Shown here in pieces: positions 8,322 to 18,163 of a DNA stretch of 64,000 bases. Origin of the DNA: Brackiella oedipodis DSM 13743 (GTDB lineage Bacteria; Pseudomonadota; Gammaproteobacteria; Burkholderiales; Burkholderiaceae_B); NCBI RefSeq assembly GCF_000621025.1, contig NZ_KK211205.1, forward strand, positions 447,521 to 511,520, given 5' to 3'. How positions within the stretch are numbered: position 1 is the stretch's first letter; each line of letters opens with the position of its first letter. Under the pieces are notes generated by a model, which was not told where the DNA came from, searched no databases, and was given only the letters and a program-made list of their open reading frames with translations. The position numbers and the translations under genes were made by a program.

Positions 8322-9113
8322 CTATGCTTTGAAGCGGCCGCCTTCACGTAAAACTTGGCCTTTGAGGTAATCAAAAGCCTCATGCACGAGGGTTTCGGGG
8401 CCTTTGACACCTAAGTCAATAAAGCCGGGTTGGTCGTCTCTAGGCACGGTGGGCAGACTAAAGGTGTGCACGCCTGGCCAATGCAGTTCGATGTACTCTA
8501 GGGCTGGAGTAATGCGTGACTCTGGCAAATAATAGGCAATGACAGAGAGGTGGGTGAGGGCTTGACGTTGCATATCCGCATAGCGATGATCCAAGGTCCA
8601 CTCTAACATGGGCCAGGCCATCTCAGGGAAACCGGGTACAAAGGTATGGTCTTGAATAAAAAAGCCGGGTATTTGGTTATAAGGATTGGGCACAATTTCG
8701 GCGCCTTCAGGAAACACGCCCATAGCCAAGCGGCGTTGATTTTCGGGGCTGCCCGGGTCCCAGGAGCCGCGGCCCTCTTTGGCGAGTGTTATAAAACGCT
8801 CAGAAATCAGTTTTTCGGCCTCAGGATGTAATTCCAAAGGCACACCTAAGGCTTTGGCAATAGCTTCACGCGTTTTATCGTCTGGGGTCGCGCCAATGCC
8901 ACCACAGCTAAAAACAATATCCCCAGCCTCTAGGGTCTTATTAAATGCTCTGACCAGCACCTCTAGATCGTCGGGTAGGATCATGGCCCAAGAAAGCTGT
9001 AGACCACGTTGCTTGAGCATTTCGACGACCTTGGAAAAATGCTTATCCTGGCGCCGTCCCGAAAGGATTTCATCACCAATAATAAATAAACCAATATCAC
9101 GGTCTTTTGACAT
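8322..9113 (-). CDS. CinA N-terminal-like / MoaB-Mog fold molybdopterin-binding domain protein
   Basis: The 263-residue protein matches the competence/damage-inducible protein A N-terminal domain, which has the molybdopterin-binding (MoCF) fold. Evidence is the start IGLFIIGDEILSGRRQDKH, the segment FSCGGIGATPDDKTREAIA typical of this fold, and PGFPEMAWPMLEWTL. The C-terminal amidohydrolase (PncC) domain of full-length CinA is absent, so NMN deamidation is not expected. Stand-alone proteins of this type are common in betaproteobacteria and lack a confirmed substrate; a nucleotide pyrophosphatase activity as in CinA proteins is an inference. The ATG at 9113 has AAGGAA about 9 bases upstream. 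It is divergent from the thioredoxin-like gene. Confidence 0.85.
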   Translation of the reverse strand: MSKDRDIGLFIIGDEILSGRRQDKHFSKVVEMLKQRGLQLSWAMILPDDLEVLVRAFNKTLEAGDIVFSCGGIGATPDDKTREAIAKALGVPLELHPEAEKLISERFITLAKEGRGSWDPGSPENQRRLAMGVFPEGAEIVPNPYNQIPGFFIQDHTFVPGFPEMAWPMLEWTLDHRYADMQRQALTHLSVIAYYLPESRITPALEYIELHWPGVHTFSLPTVPRDDQPGFIDLGVKGPETLVHEAFDYLKGQVLREGGRFKA

Positions 9114-9210
9114 GTGCGCGTTCCTTAAATAGGTATTGTGACAAGGGGATTAGGCTACAATTTAATTAACTAAGCTTAGGCTTAATGACATCGCAACCTT
9201 TAGTTTTATT

Positions 9211-9603
9211 ATGGTATTTTATTCCGAATCCAATAACTACAAAAAAGAACTCCAAGCTTATTTATCTAATCCTGAGCAATTGCTAGTCGTCTGTTATTGT
9301 GCTGCTTGGTGTCGTAGCTGTGAGCAGTACCGTATAGATTTTGAGCAGCTGCACCAACAAATGCCGGAGGTGCTTTTTGTGTGGTGCGATATAGAGGACG
9401 AACCGGAGTTATTGGATGATTTCGACGTAGATAATTTTCCTACGTTACTCATCCAAAAAAACGGTCAGAACCTGTTTTTTGGCACCATGTTGCCGCATAT
9501 CAGTCATTTGCAACGACTCATCCAAAACGCTCAAACCGAGCCCTCAAACCATGTGGTAGAGGGGCCACGCGCTTGGTCTGAATTACTGGATTTGAGTGCC
9601 TAG
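9211..9603 (+). CDS. Thioredoxin-like protein with CRSC active site
   Basis: This 130-residue cytoplasmic protein has a thioredoxin fold. The active-site motif is AAWCRSC (Cys34 and Cys37) in place of the classical WCGPC, the acidic beta-strand VWCDIEDEP follows, and the cis-proline loop is NFPTLL (Pro77). There is no signal peptide. The altered dipeptide between the cysteines should shift redox potential, so it may be a specialised reductase rather than the general thioredoxin. It is divergent from the CinA-like gene and its stop lies only 6 bp from the end of pyrD on the opposite strand. No clear Shine-Dalgarno sequence precedes the ATG at 9211. Confidence 0.85.
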   Translation: MVFYSESNNYKKELQAYLSNPEQLLVVCYCAAWCRSCEQYRIDFEQLHQQMPEVLFVWCDIEDEPELLDDFDVDNFPTLLIQKNGQNLFFGTMLPHISHLQRLIQNAQTEPSNHVVEGPRAWSELLDLSA

Positions 9604-9609
9604 ATGCAG

Positions 9610-10656
9610 TTATTTGCTATGTGCTAAGGCTGCAGCGCAATCGCTAATTAAGGCTGGGCCTTGATAGATTAACCCCGTATAAATTTGTACTAAATCTGCA
9701 CCCGCGGCAATTTTGGCAACGGCTTGGCTGCGGTTTTCTATGCCGCCCACGCCAATAATCGCGACGTCTTGGCCAAGTACCTGACGCAGCTGCCGAATGA
9801 CTTGCAGCGACATTTCGTGTACCGCAGGCCCCGATAAACCACCGGCTTCTTGGGCTATCTTGAGATCCGCAATGGTGCGCCGCGATAAGGTGGTATTGCA
9901 CGCAATAATGCCGTCGATATGATGTTTGAGCACCAACTCGGCAATCTGTGTGACCTGCTCGCTATCGAGGTCAGGCGCGATTTTTAGGAGTAAGGGAACC
10001 TTAAAGCCATGTTGTTGCTGTAATTGCTCGCGCTCAGCTTGCAAGGCAGAAAGTAAGACGCCCAATGACTCGCCTTGTTGTAAATCACGCAGATTCTTGG
10101 TATTTGGTGAGGAAATATTGACACTGACATAATCAGCATAGGGATAAACACCACGAAGACCTATTAAATAGTCCTCATGGGCGCGTTCTATAGGTGTCGT
10201 CGCATTTTTGCCAATATTTAATCCTAAAATGCCCCCATGACTACGCCATTGGCTTTTTTTGACATTATCCAAAAATGTTTCTAGGCCGTCGTTATTAAAG
10301 CCCATTCGATTAATAATGCCATGCACTTGGGGAACGCGAAAGAGTCGAGGTTTGGGGTTGCCAGCTTGGGGTTTGGGTGTGACGGTACCGACTTCTAAAA
10401 AACCAAAGCCCAGTGCACCAAGGGCATCGATATAGGCGCCATTCTTGTCGAGTCCAGCGGCTAAACCGACGCGGTTAGGAAACTGCAGTCCCATCACCGT
10501 CTGCGCTTGTCCAGCAAACTCAGGTTTGCTAGGGCTCAATTGCTGCCATTTAGCCAGGCTCTTGAGTGTAAAGTGATGGGCAGCCTCGGCGTCCATCGCA
10601 AATAACAAGGGCTTAATGAGGGGATATAAAGGCGATAAATCGAGTTGTAAACGCAT
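9610..10656 (-). CDS. pyrD: Dihydroorotate dehydrogenase (quinone), class 2
   Basis: PyrD oxidises dihydroorotate to orotate in pyrimidine synthesis and passes electrons to the quinone pool. The 348-residue length and the N-terminal helical segment (about 1-45), which inserts into the membrane face, mark class 2. FMN and substrate motifs include [16 protein letters not shown] (about 64-79), [20 protein letters not shown] (about 88-107) and the catalytic-serine segment [15 protein letters not shown] (about 179-193). [11 protein letters not shown] lies near the C-terminus. It follows aat on the minus strand with a 71-bp gap, so the two may or may not be co-transcribed. Confidence 0.98.
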   Translation of the reverse strand: MRLQLDLSPLYPLIKPLLFAMDAEAAHHFTLKSLAKWQQLSPSKPEFAGQAQTVMGLQFPNRVGLAAGLDKNGAYIDALGALGFGFLEVGTVTPKPQAGNPKPRLFRVPQVHGIINRMGFNNDGLETFLDNVKKSQWRSHGGILGLNIGKNATTPIERAHEDYLIGLRGVYPYADYVSVNISSPNTKNLRDLQQGESLGVLLSALQAEREQLQQQHGFKVPLLLKIAPDLDSEQVTQIAELVLKHHIDGIIACNTTLSRRTIADLKIAQEAGGLSGPAVHEMSLQVIRQLRQVLGQDVAIIGVGGIENRSQAVAKIAAGADLVQIYTGLIYQGPALISDCAAALAHSK

Positions 10657-10727
10657 AATAGTTCAGTCGTTATAAATGTGCTTATCCAAAATTATATAAA
10701 GGCGAGGTGGTCATTGGGTACGGATGG

Positions 10728-11501
10728 CTAGGTGGCAGCAAATAAATTGTGCAGGGTGATCGTTTCGGGATTCCAACTGACGCTGGATTGAGTCACACGA
10801 GCCTGCAAGGCTGCAAAAAAATGTTGAGCGTCGATGGTCGCTGCGCCCATACGTCTGAGATGAGCCGTGTCTTGTTGGCAATCGATGAGATCGATGCCTT
10901 TGTCTCGTAATAAACTGACTAAGCCTGCAAGAGCGATTTTAGAGGCATTGCTTTGGATACTGAACATGGATTCACCATAAAACATCTTACCGATGCAGAC
11001 CCCATATAAACCGCCAATCAAATGTTCGTCTTGCCAGACCTCTATACTATGCGCCAAGCCCATGCGATATAAGTCGCCATAGCATTGCGCGAATTCTGGT
11101 GTGATCCAAGTGCCTTCCTCTTGGCGCAGTTGCGCACAACAACGGAGTACGTTGTGAAAGCAGCGATCAGTGGTTACTTGAATAGGACTTTGCGAACCTT
11201 GTTGAATAATTTTTTTGAGCGTTTTTTTGAGTGAATGACTGATATGAAAATTGGCCACGGGTAAGACCATGCGTTGTGGAGGATACCACCATAACACCAC
11301 CGCTTGATCGGGGTGTGACCAAGGAAAAGCACCTATGGCATAGGCATGCTGCAGATAATCGGTATGCAGATGTTCACTGTAAGCAAGCAGCCCCACAGGG
11401 AGGGCTTCGTCAAAATGGATGGCGTGAAGTTGGGGAATAGTCTTGAGCAGTAAAGATTGATAGCGTTCTAGAAAGTTAAAAGTCTTTTTTTCTGAGCTCA
11501 T
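10728..11501 (-). CDS. aat: Leucyl/phenylalanyl-tRNA-protein transferase
   Basis: Aat attaches Leu or Phe to proteins with N-terminal Arg or Lys, marking them for ClpS/ClpAP degradation. Family segments are YAIGAFPWS, LWWYPPQRMVLP, THE WITPEFAQCYGDLYRMGLAHSIEVW block, GGLYGVCIGKMFYGESMFS and IDCQQDTAHLRRMGA. The frame stays open upstream to a TTG at 11552, with ATG codons at 11543, 11537 and 11501. I chose 11501 because it gives a 257-residue protein closest to family length, but no start has a clear ribosome binding site. The gene overlaps the 3' end of the NUDIX gene (stop at 11476), which implies coupled translation. The N-end-rule pairing with clpS/clpA is not visible here. Confidence 0.93.
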   Translation of the reverse strand: MSSEKKTFNFLERYQSLLLKTIPQLHAIHFDEALPVGLLAYSEHLHTDYLQHAYAIGAFPWSHPDQAVVLWWYPPQRMVLPVANFHISHSLKKTLKKIIQQGSQSPIQVTTDRCFHNVLRCCAQLRQEEGTWITPEFAQCYGDLYRMGLAHSIEVWQDEHLIGGLYGVCIGKMFYGESMFSIQSNASKIALAGLVSLLRDKGIDLIDCQQDTAHLRRMGAATIDAQHFFAALQARVTQSSVSWNPETITLHNLFAAT

Positions 11502-12060
11502 AAATATGTGGTTGTGGTTTTTCAAGGTTGAGGTCATTAACATAATGCTCAAGCGCCGTACGAATCGAGCGGAAGGCTAAATTCTCCCATGGGATCTCGG
11601 CGAGATCATAAAAGCCCGCCGCAAGGCTTTCGGGGCCTGGATCCAGATAATCACTACTACAATGCGCCAAATAATAAATGTGAATTTGACTGATGTCTGG
11701 AATATTGATGACGCAATGCAAATTACCGATCTGTACTGTGGCGCCTGCTTCTTCAAGCGTCTCACGAGCCGCGCCTTCGGCACTACTCTCATTCAGTTCC
11801 ATAAATCCAGAAGGAAAGGTCCACGTGCCGTAGCGCGGTTCAATGGCGCGCTGACAGAGTAAGATTTTATTGCGATATACCGGGATGGCGCCCACTACCA
11901 CCAGAGGATTACGATAATGCACCGCACCACAGTGTAAACAGACATCGCGTGGGGCATGATCTCCTTCGAGGACCAAGCGCGTCAGTTGCCCTCCACATTG
12001 CGTACAGAATTTTTGTAAGACCGGTGCTGGGAAGAAAAAAGACGGATCAGCTGGCTTCAT
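11476..12060 (-). CDS. NUDIX hydrolase with N-terminal zinc ribbon
   Basis: The 194-residue protein has an N-terminal zinc ribbon (CxxC at about 19-22 and CxxC at about 41-44) followed by a NUDIX domain. The NUDIX box is complete at about 85-107: GFMELNESSAEGAARETLEEAG, matching GX5EX7REUXEEXGU. The zinc ribbon plus NUDIX order resembles NudC-like NADH pyrophosphatases, but it is shorter and the substrate cannot be assigned. I chose the ATG at 12060 because AAGGAA lies about 8 bases upstream; the open frame extends to a TTG at 12084. The start overlaps the end of the YccS-like gene by 14 bp, and its end overlaps aat, so the three are probably one transcript. Confidence 0.9.
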   Translation of the reverse strand: MKPADPSFFFPAPVLQKFCTQCGGQLTRLVLEGDHAPRDVCLHCGAVHYRNPLVVVGAIPVYRNKILLCQRAIEPRYGTWTFPSGFMELNESSAEGAARETLEEAGATVQIGNLHCVINIPDISQIHIYYLAHCSSDYLDPGPESLAAGFYDLAEIPWENLAFRSIRTALEHYVNDLNLEKPQPHIYELRKKDF

Positions 12061-14275
12061 GCGCAATTTCCTTGGGTTTGGCAAAGTCTAATTTAAGGAG
12101 CTCTTGTTGAATCTGGCTAGCAGAAATAAACATTTGCTTGATGGGAAAGCGTAAATTGATATTTTCGTTAGAAATATCCGCGATCGGATCCTTACGTTGC
12201 TCAGCTTTGCCTTCGAGTATAGATTGGATGTAATTCAAATTATTATAAATAGATTCTGGGATCACTTCATAGGATTCCAGAATAGGAATAGTGGCACTGA
12301 TTTGGTTGGCCATGGCATCGAGTTGAATCTGAATATTATTAAGGCTCACTACATCCAGCTGTTGCCGTTTAGGCTCATTCATCATGCGCGAAAAACTCTC
12401 TGTAAAGGCGCGATAACTCGATTGCATGTCTTTGCGGGCCACTTGTAGATTGACGTATTCTTGATTGTCTGCATGCGCCTTGAGCTCTTGCGGCGACAGT
12501 GCGCCAGTGGGATTATGAATAGATTCACTATAGCGTAAGGCATAGTACAGATAAGCGGTGACACAATCGACTGCCTTTTGCGTTAAATTAGGGATAAGAT
12601 CTTTTTCCCAGCGCGGCAGCACAAAACTAAAGATATAACACAAGATAGACGCCACAATCGTATCGATTAGGCGTTGTCCGACCACCCAATAGAAATCAGG
12701 CGTAATAAAATAAAAACCGATTAAGACATAAGCGGTCGTAAAGATCGACCCGAGTCGCAGATTGGTCGGTGAAAAGGTATTAGAGAGAATAATACAGATA
12801 AAGAAAAAGATAAAAATTACCACGGTATTGCGGGTCAATAACAAGAACCCCAAGGTCAAAAGACAGCCGATTAGGGTACCGACCAGGCGCCAACTAGAGC
12901 GTTGCGAAGTCGTCGCAAAGCCCGATCGCATAATCAAAATAATCGTAAACAAGATCCAATTGGCGTGTCCCAGTAAGTTCTCATGCAACTCTTTATTTAT
13001 CGGAATTAAGGCCACTACGGAGTTAAAGATGAGCACAAGAAATACCAAGGTACTAATACGTACTGCATATCGAAAAGCGGAGGATTGGGGATTAAGGTTT
13101 TTAAATAGTGTGCTGATTTTGTAACGTTGAGACGTGCGTAAGTGCAAAAGACTCTTGTCACGATTGTAGGTACTTTTGAATTCCAGGGTTTGATCCGCGC
13201 GCAGGTTATCAGAGATGGTATTGACACAAAAATTGGCATGCCGTAAGCGTCGTAAAACTTTAATCATCAGCCCATATAGGTCGGGATCGGTATCGGGTAG
13301 ACGCTCTTGACGAAAGGTTTCGATTTCGAACTCCAGAGCGCGTAATTCGGCTTTGACACTATTGCGGTACGACAAAGGCCGATGGCGTAGCAAGTCAGTC
13401 GCGGCATGATCTAAGGTTTGGGCCAGTTTTTTGAGGGTGTCACGCATAAACAGCATGGCATCGTGATTGCCTAAGCGTTCATGTAAGTAGGCATAATCGG
13501 TTTGCGTCGAGACCATGCTATCTAGAATTGAATCCATCTCTACGTATATATTCCAAAGACGGATTCTTTTTTGATTCTTTTCGTTGGCTTGACCGAAAAT
13601 CCGTAGCACCATTTCTCGTGCAATCCCTTGGCTCTCGACCATTTTGGAGAGACGTGGAATGAGTTTTTTGTAGGTATCATCCAGGTTTTTATTGATATCA
13701 AATAAATTGGCGCGAAAGTGAATGTAATTCGCCGTGTCATATAAGGCGGTGGCCATGATTTGGCGTCGTTCGTGCTGAATAAAAATAAAACCAAAAAAAG
13801 CGCTATAAGCAAAATACAACAGCACTCCCGCGGCACCAATCAGGGTATATTCGAGTGCGCTATCAATGGGATAAGAGCGAGTGTAGGTGGTCAGCGTTGC
13901 TAGCAGTGCCGAGAAACAAATTAAAGATCCCACCTTGCCATAGACTGCCAACATTGAATAAGCAAATACCAACAGGGTGATCACCAACCAAGACCAGATC
14001 GGAAACGTCGATACGAGATTGGCAATATAAATCCCAAAAATAATCAATAACCCACCCACTAGCAGCTCGTTCATACGCACCCGGTAGGTATTGTTGGACG
14101 TATCAATAAAACTTTCGCAGAGCACGCCAGTGGCAAAGGCAAAGCCTACTTCAAAATTGGGGAATAAGATAAAAAACAAGGAAATGGCAAAAAATAAACC
14201 CAGTCCTTTGCGGAGCCCAAAATATAAATTAGGGCCATAAATAAACTTGATAAAACTATCTGAGTACGAGTCCAT
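12047..14275 (-). CDS. YccS/FUSC-family inner membrane protein
   Basis: This large inner-membrane protein (742 residues from the ATG at 14275) fits the FUSC/YccS-YhfK family, whose members resemble aromatic acid exporter subunit AaeB. It shows two membrane blocks: one N-terminal (about residues 20-170, several consecutive hydrophobic helices) and one central (about 395-520, including TSQRSSWRLVGTLIGCLLTLGFL). Each block is followed by a long helical cytoplasmic region. The FUSC signature R-x-x-G-T-x-x-G is visible as WRLVGTLIG. Substrates are unknown. The open frame reaches a GTG at 14299, but the downstream ATG gives the family-like start MDSYSDSFIKFIYGP. It is the first gene of the yccS-like/NUDIX/aat unit and divergent from ilvB. 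Confidence 0.88.
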   Translation of the reverse strand: MDSYSDSFIKFIYGPNLYFGLRKGLGLFFAISLFFILFPNFEVGFAFATGVLCESFIDTSNNTYRVRMNELLVGGLLIIFGIYIANLVSTFPIWSWLVITLLVFAYSMLAVYGKVGSLICFSALLATLTTYTRSYPIDSALEYTLIGAAGVLLYFAYSAFFGFIFIQHERRQIMATALYDTANYIHFRANLFDINKNLDDTYKKLIPRLSKMVESQGIAREMVLRIFGQANEKNQKRIRLWNIYVEMDSILDSMVSTQTDYAYLHERLGNHDAMLFMRDTLKKLAQTLDHAATDLLRHRPLSYRNSVKAELRALEFEIETFRQERLPDTDPDLYGLMIKVLRRLRHANFCVNTISDNLRADQTLEFKSTYNRDKSLLHLRTSQRYKISTLFKNLNPQSSAFRYAVRISTLVFLVLIFNSVVALIPINKELHENLLGHANWILFTIILIMRSGFATTSQRSSWRLVGTLIGCLLTLGFLLLTRNTVVIFIFFFICIILSNTFSPTNLRLGSIFTTAYVLIGFYFITPDFYWVVGQRLIDTIVASILCYIFSFVLPRWEKDLIPNLTQKAVDCVTAYLYYALRYSESIHNPTGALSPQELKAHADNQEYVNLQVARKDMQSSYRAFTESFSRMMNEPKRQQLDVVSLNNIQIQLDAMANQISATIPILESYEVIPESIYNNLNYIQSILEGKAEQRKDPIADISNENINLRFPIKQMFISASQIQQELLKLDFAKPKEIAHEAS

Positions 14276-14726
14276 GACGCACAACCTAAGGGTTAACACC
14301 TATCAAAAAAAGTGATTTTTTGAGGATAGATCGTGTTTTGCAACATAAAAACAAAATATTTAAGTAACAGTATAAATTAGGATTGCATTTTGTAAATGTA
14401 TCAGGTAAATTTTAAATCTTATGGGCAATATACCATTGTACATAACAGTATAAGTACTACTTTACTGCAACATAAGAACATTTTGTTACACATAAAATAT
14501 TCTTATAGATTTGGGGGCGACTTAGGTCACAAACTTAAGTGGGCCATTCATTTCAAACTCGGTCATTTAGGCTCATCACAATCTTAAGAATCATGGGTAT
14601 TTCGACTTATTGTTTGGTAAGTGGATAATCTCAGTGAGATTAAAAGCGTTGCTAGGCAATAGGAGACGGGTAGCTGTGGCGGCGCTAGCCTTCTTAAGAA
14701 TCGTGATGGTTATGAAAGGAACAATC
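14276..14726. promoter_or_regulatory. Divergent regulatory region and leader of the ilvBHC operon
   Basis: This 451-bp AT-rich region lies between the YccS-like gene and ilvB. The ten-base word AACAGTATAA occurs twice (starting near 14366 and 14445). An 11-bp word, TCTTAAGAATC, occurs at 14582-14592 and again at 14692-14702, exactly 110 bp apart, and contains the palindrome TCTTAAGA. From GTG 14634 to the ilvB ATG the ilvB frame is open and unusually rich in Leu, Val, Ala and Ile codons, reminiscent of leader peptides. A 61- to 63-codon frame at 14396-14587 has no recognisable content. No classical attenuator hairpin with a T-run is visible. Confidence 0.45.
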
Positions 14727-16442
14727 ATGGACTTAATCGGTGCTGATATCGTAGTCAAGTGCCTTGCCGAACAAGGTGTCAAACATGTGTTTGGATATCC
14801 TGGCGGCGCCGTACTTTATATCTACGATGCCATCTTCAAACAAAAAGACTTCAAGCACATCTTAGTGCGTCACGAGCAAGCGGCTGTACATGCGGCCGAT
14901 GCGTATTCTCGATCCTCTAACCAAGTGGGTGTCTGTCTGGTCACTAGTGGTCCTGGCCTAACCAATGCCGTCACTGGTATTGCCACTGCGTACATGGACT
15001 CTATTCCGCTGGTCATTATTAGTGGTCAAGTGGGCACCAAGTTAATCGGGGAGGATGCCTTTCAAGAATGTGATGCGGTAGGTATTACGCGTCCCTGTGT
15101 CAAACATAATTTTTTGGTGCGCGATGTCAAAGACCTCGCGGCCACTATGCGCAAGGCCTTTTATATCGCCAAAAGCGGTCGTCCAGGCCCAGTATTGGTG
15201 GATATTCCCAAAGACGTCTCGCTCGCCAATTGCAAATATTCTGCCCCCAAAGGGCCGGTAACCATGCGTTCTTATGCCCCTGTGACCAAAGGGCATATGG
15301 GCCAAATCAAAAAAGCCGCGCAAGCAATTCGTCAAGCCAATCGTCCTATTATTTATGCGGGCGGCGGTGTGATTCTCGCCGATGCTGCCAAGGAGTTACG
15401 CGCCTTTACAGAATTACTGAATGCGCCTTGTACGACCACATTGATGGCCTTGGGAGGGCTGAATGCCAGTCATCCGAACTATGTGGGTATGCCAGGCATG
15501 CACGGCTACTATGAAGCCAATATGGCATTACAAAACAGTGATGTCGTGATTGCCGTGGGCACTCGTTTTGATGATCGGGTGATCGGGAATGTCAAACACT
15601 TTAGACAAATCGATCGCAAAATCATCCATATTGATGTGGATCCTTCATCGATCTCCAAACGCGTCAAAGCCGATATCCCAATTGTTGGGGATGTCAAAAA
15701 TGTCCTGCAGGCCTTGATGGAGCAATTACAGAATAAAGATAACAAGACCACTAAATCACTCGATGGCTGGTGGCAGCAGATTGAACACTGGCGTGATCGT
15801 CAATGTCTTGCTTATGAATATTCGGAGGAATTAATCAAACCGCAATTTGTGATCCAAAAACTCTGTGAGCTTACTCAAGGCAATGCCTTTGTCGCCTCAG
15901 ATGTCGGGCAGCATCAGATGTGGGCAGCCCAATATTATGGTTTCGAACAACCTAGGCATTGGATTAATTCTGGCGGCTTGGGCACGATGGGCGTAGGTTT
16001 ACCTTATGCGATGGGCGTACAGATGGCCAATCCAGGTCAGCAAGTGGCCGTGATTACTGGCGAAGGCTCTATTCAAATGAATATCCAAGAGCTGGCTACC
16101 TGCAAACAATATCACTTCACCCCAAAAATCATTTGTCTCAATAATCGTTACTTAGGCATGGTCAGACAATGGCAAGAGCTTGATTATGAGAAACGCTATT
16201 CAGAATCGTATATGGAGTCCTTGCCAGATTTTGTTAAATTGGTAGAGAGTTACGGCCATATTGGCATACAAATTACAAAGCCTGCTGATGTTGAGCCCGC
16301 CCTCAAAGAAGCCTTTTTTGGTAAACACAAAGACCGCTTGGTGTTCTTAGATATTTACACTGATCGCGATGCCAATGTATGGCCAATGGTGCAAAGTGGC
16401 AAGGGCCTGACTGATATGTTGATTAATGGTCAAGCGGTTTAA
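14727..16442 (+). CDS. ilvB: Acetolactate synthase, large (catalytic) subunit
   Basis: The enzyme is ThDP-, FAD- and Mg-dependent and condenses pyruvate with pyruvate or 2-oxobutyrate, the first shared step of Val/Leu/Ile synthesis. The 571 residues from ATG 14727 show the N-terminal VFGYPGGAVLYIYDA segment, the ThDP glutamate in RHEQAAVHAADAYSR, the FAD-region GTRFDDRVIGN and the C-terminal ThDP motif ITGEGSIQMNIQELAT...NN. I chose this ATG because AAAGGA lies 6 bases upstream and homologues begin at about this point. The frame continues upstream in an in-frame, Val/Leu/Ala-rich extension to a TTG at 14610. ilvH starts 9 bp downstream. Note GEG in place of the usual GDG in the ThDP motif, seen also in some other acetolactate synthases. 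Confidence 0.97.
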   Translation: MDLIGADIVVKCLAEQGVKHVFGYPGGAVLYIYDAIFKQKDFKHILVRHEQAAVHAADAYSRSSNQVGVCLVTSGPGLTNAVTGIATAYMDSIPLVIISGQVGTKLIGEDAFQECDAVGITRPCVKHNFLVRDVKDLAATMRKAFYIAKSGRPGPVLVDIPKDVSLANCKYSAPKGPVTMRSYAPVTKGHMGQIKKAAQAIRQANRPIIYAGGGVILADAAKELRAFTELLNAPCTTTLMALGGLNASHPNYVGMPGMHGYYEANMALQNSDVVIAVGTRFDDRVIGNVKHFRQIDRKIIHIDVDPSSISKRVKADIPIVGDVKNVLQALMEQLQNKDNKTTKSLDGWWQQIEHWRDRQCLAYEYSEELIKPQFVIQKLCELTQGNAFVASDVGQHQMWAAQYYGFEQPRHWINSGGLGTMGVGLPYAMGVQMANPGQQVAVITGEGSIQMNIQELATCKQYHFTPKIICLNNRYLGMVRQWQELDYEKRYSESYMESLPDFVKLVESYGHIGIQITKPADVEPALKEAFFGKHKDRLVFLDIYTDRDANVWPMVQSGKGLTDMLINGQAV

Positions 16443-16451
16443 GGGGGCAAT

Positions 16452-16946
16452 ATGAAACATAGTATCGCTATATTATTAGAAAATGCCCCAGGCGCATTAT
16501 CCAGAGTTGTGGGTTTATTCTCTGCCCGTGGTTATAACATCGAGACACTTAACGTTGCCCCCACTGAGGATGGTAGCTTATCAAGGGTGACGATTACTAC
16601 CCTAGGCGCCGAAGATATTATTGAGCAAATCACCAAGCAGCTCAATCGGCTTGTCGATGTGGTCAAGGTGGTTGACCTCAATGAAGGTGCGCATATTGAG
16701 CGCGAATTATTGCTTATCAAGGTCAGAGCGTTAGGCAAAGAGCGTGAGGAGATCATGCGACTGAGCCAAATCTTTAGAGGCAATATTGTGGATGTGAGTC
16801 GCAAGACCTACACCATTGAACTGAGTGGTACCAGCGAAAAAATTCAATCATTCATCAATATCCTCGAACCGAGTTCCATTCTGGAAACCGTACGCACGGG
16901 TATTTCTGGAATTGGCCGAGGCGAACAACGCATTTTACGTATTTAA
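16452..16946 (+). CDS. ilvH: Acetolactate synthase, small (regulatory) subunit
   Basis: The regulatory subunit activates the IlvB-type catalytic subunit and gives valine feedback inhibition. The 164-residue protein has an N-terminal ACT domain, read in HSIAILLENAPGALSRVVGLFSARGYNIETLNVAPTEDG (split here only by family knowledge: effector-binding ACT, about 3-75). A C-terminal domain (about 80-164) carries LLIKVRALGKEREEI and ends TGISGIGRGE. Length and layout match the IlvH type rather than the short IlvM or IlvN types. It lies 9 bp after ilvB and 42 bp before ilvC, in one operon. Confidence 0.97.
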   Translation: MKHSIAILLENAPGALSRVVGLFSARGYNIETLNVAPTEDGSLSRVTITTLGAEDIIEQITKQLNRLVDVVKVVDLNEGAHIERELLLIKVRALGKEREEIMRLSQIFRGNIVDVSRKTYTIELSGTSEKIQSFINILEPSSILETVRTGISGIGRGEQRILRI

Positions 16947-18005
<1,059 letters not shown>

Positions 18006-18023
18006 GTAAATCAGTCCCCTAAC

Positions 18024-18069
18024 GCCTTCGTGTCCAGACGTGGTTCGCTGCGCTGCACGAAGGCTTTTT
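18024..18069 (+). terminator. Rho-independent terminator of the ilvBHC operon
   Basis: A 9-bp stem GCCTTCGTG (18024-18032) / CACGAAGGC (18056-18064) is followed by five T residues. The 23-base loop is longer than usual but can fold further. Confidence 0.8.
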
Positions 18070-18163
18070 AATTGATTTTTTAAAGACTTTTCGGTATCTT
18101 AAAAAGAACCCATTTAGCAGCCAAGGCTGTGTCTTCTTCTAGCAATTATAAAAACCTAACTCT

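Noticed and set aside
14396-14587. 63-codon frame in the ilvB upstream region
   Set aside because: Lies in AT-rich DNA, lacks a ribosome binding site and has no recognisable content.
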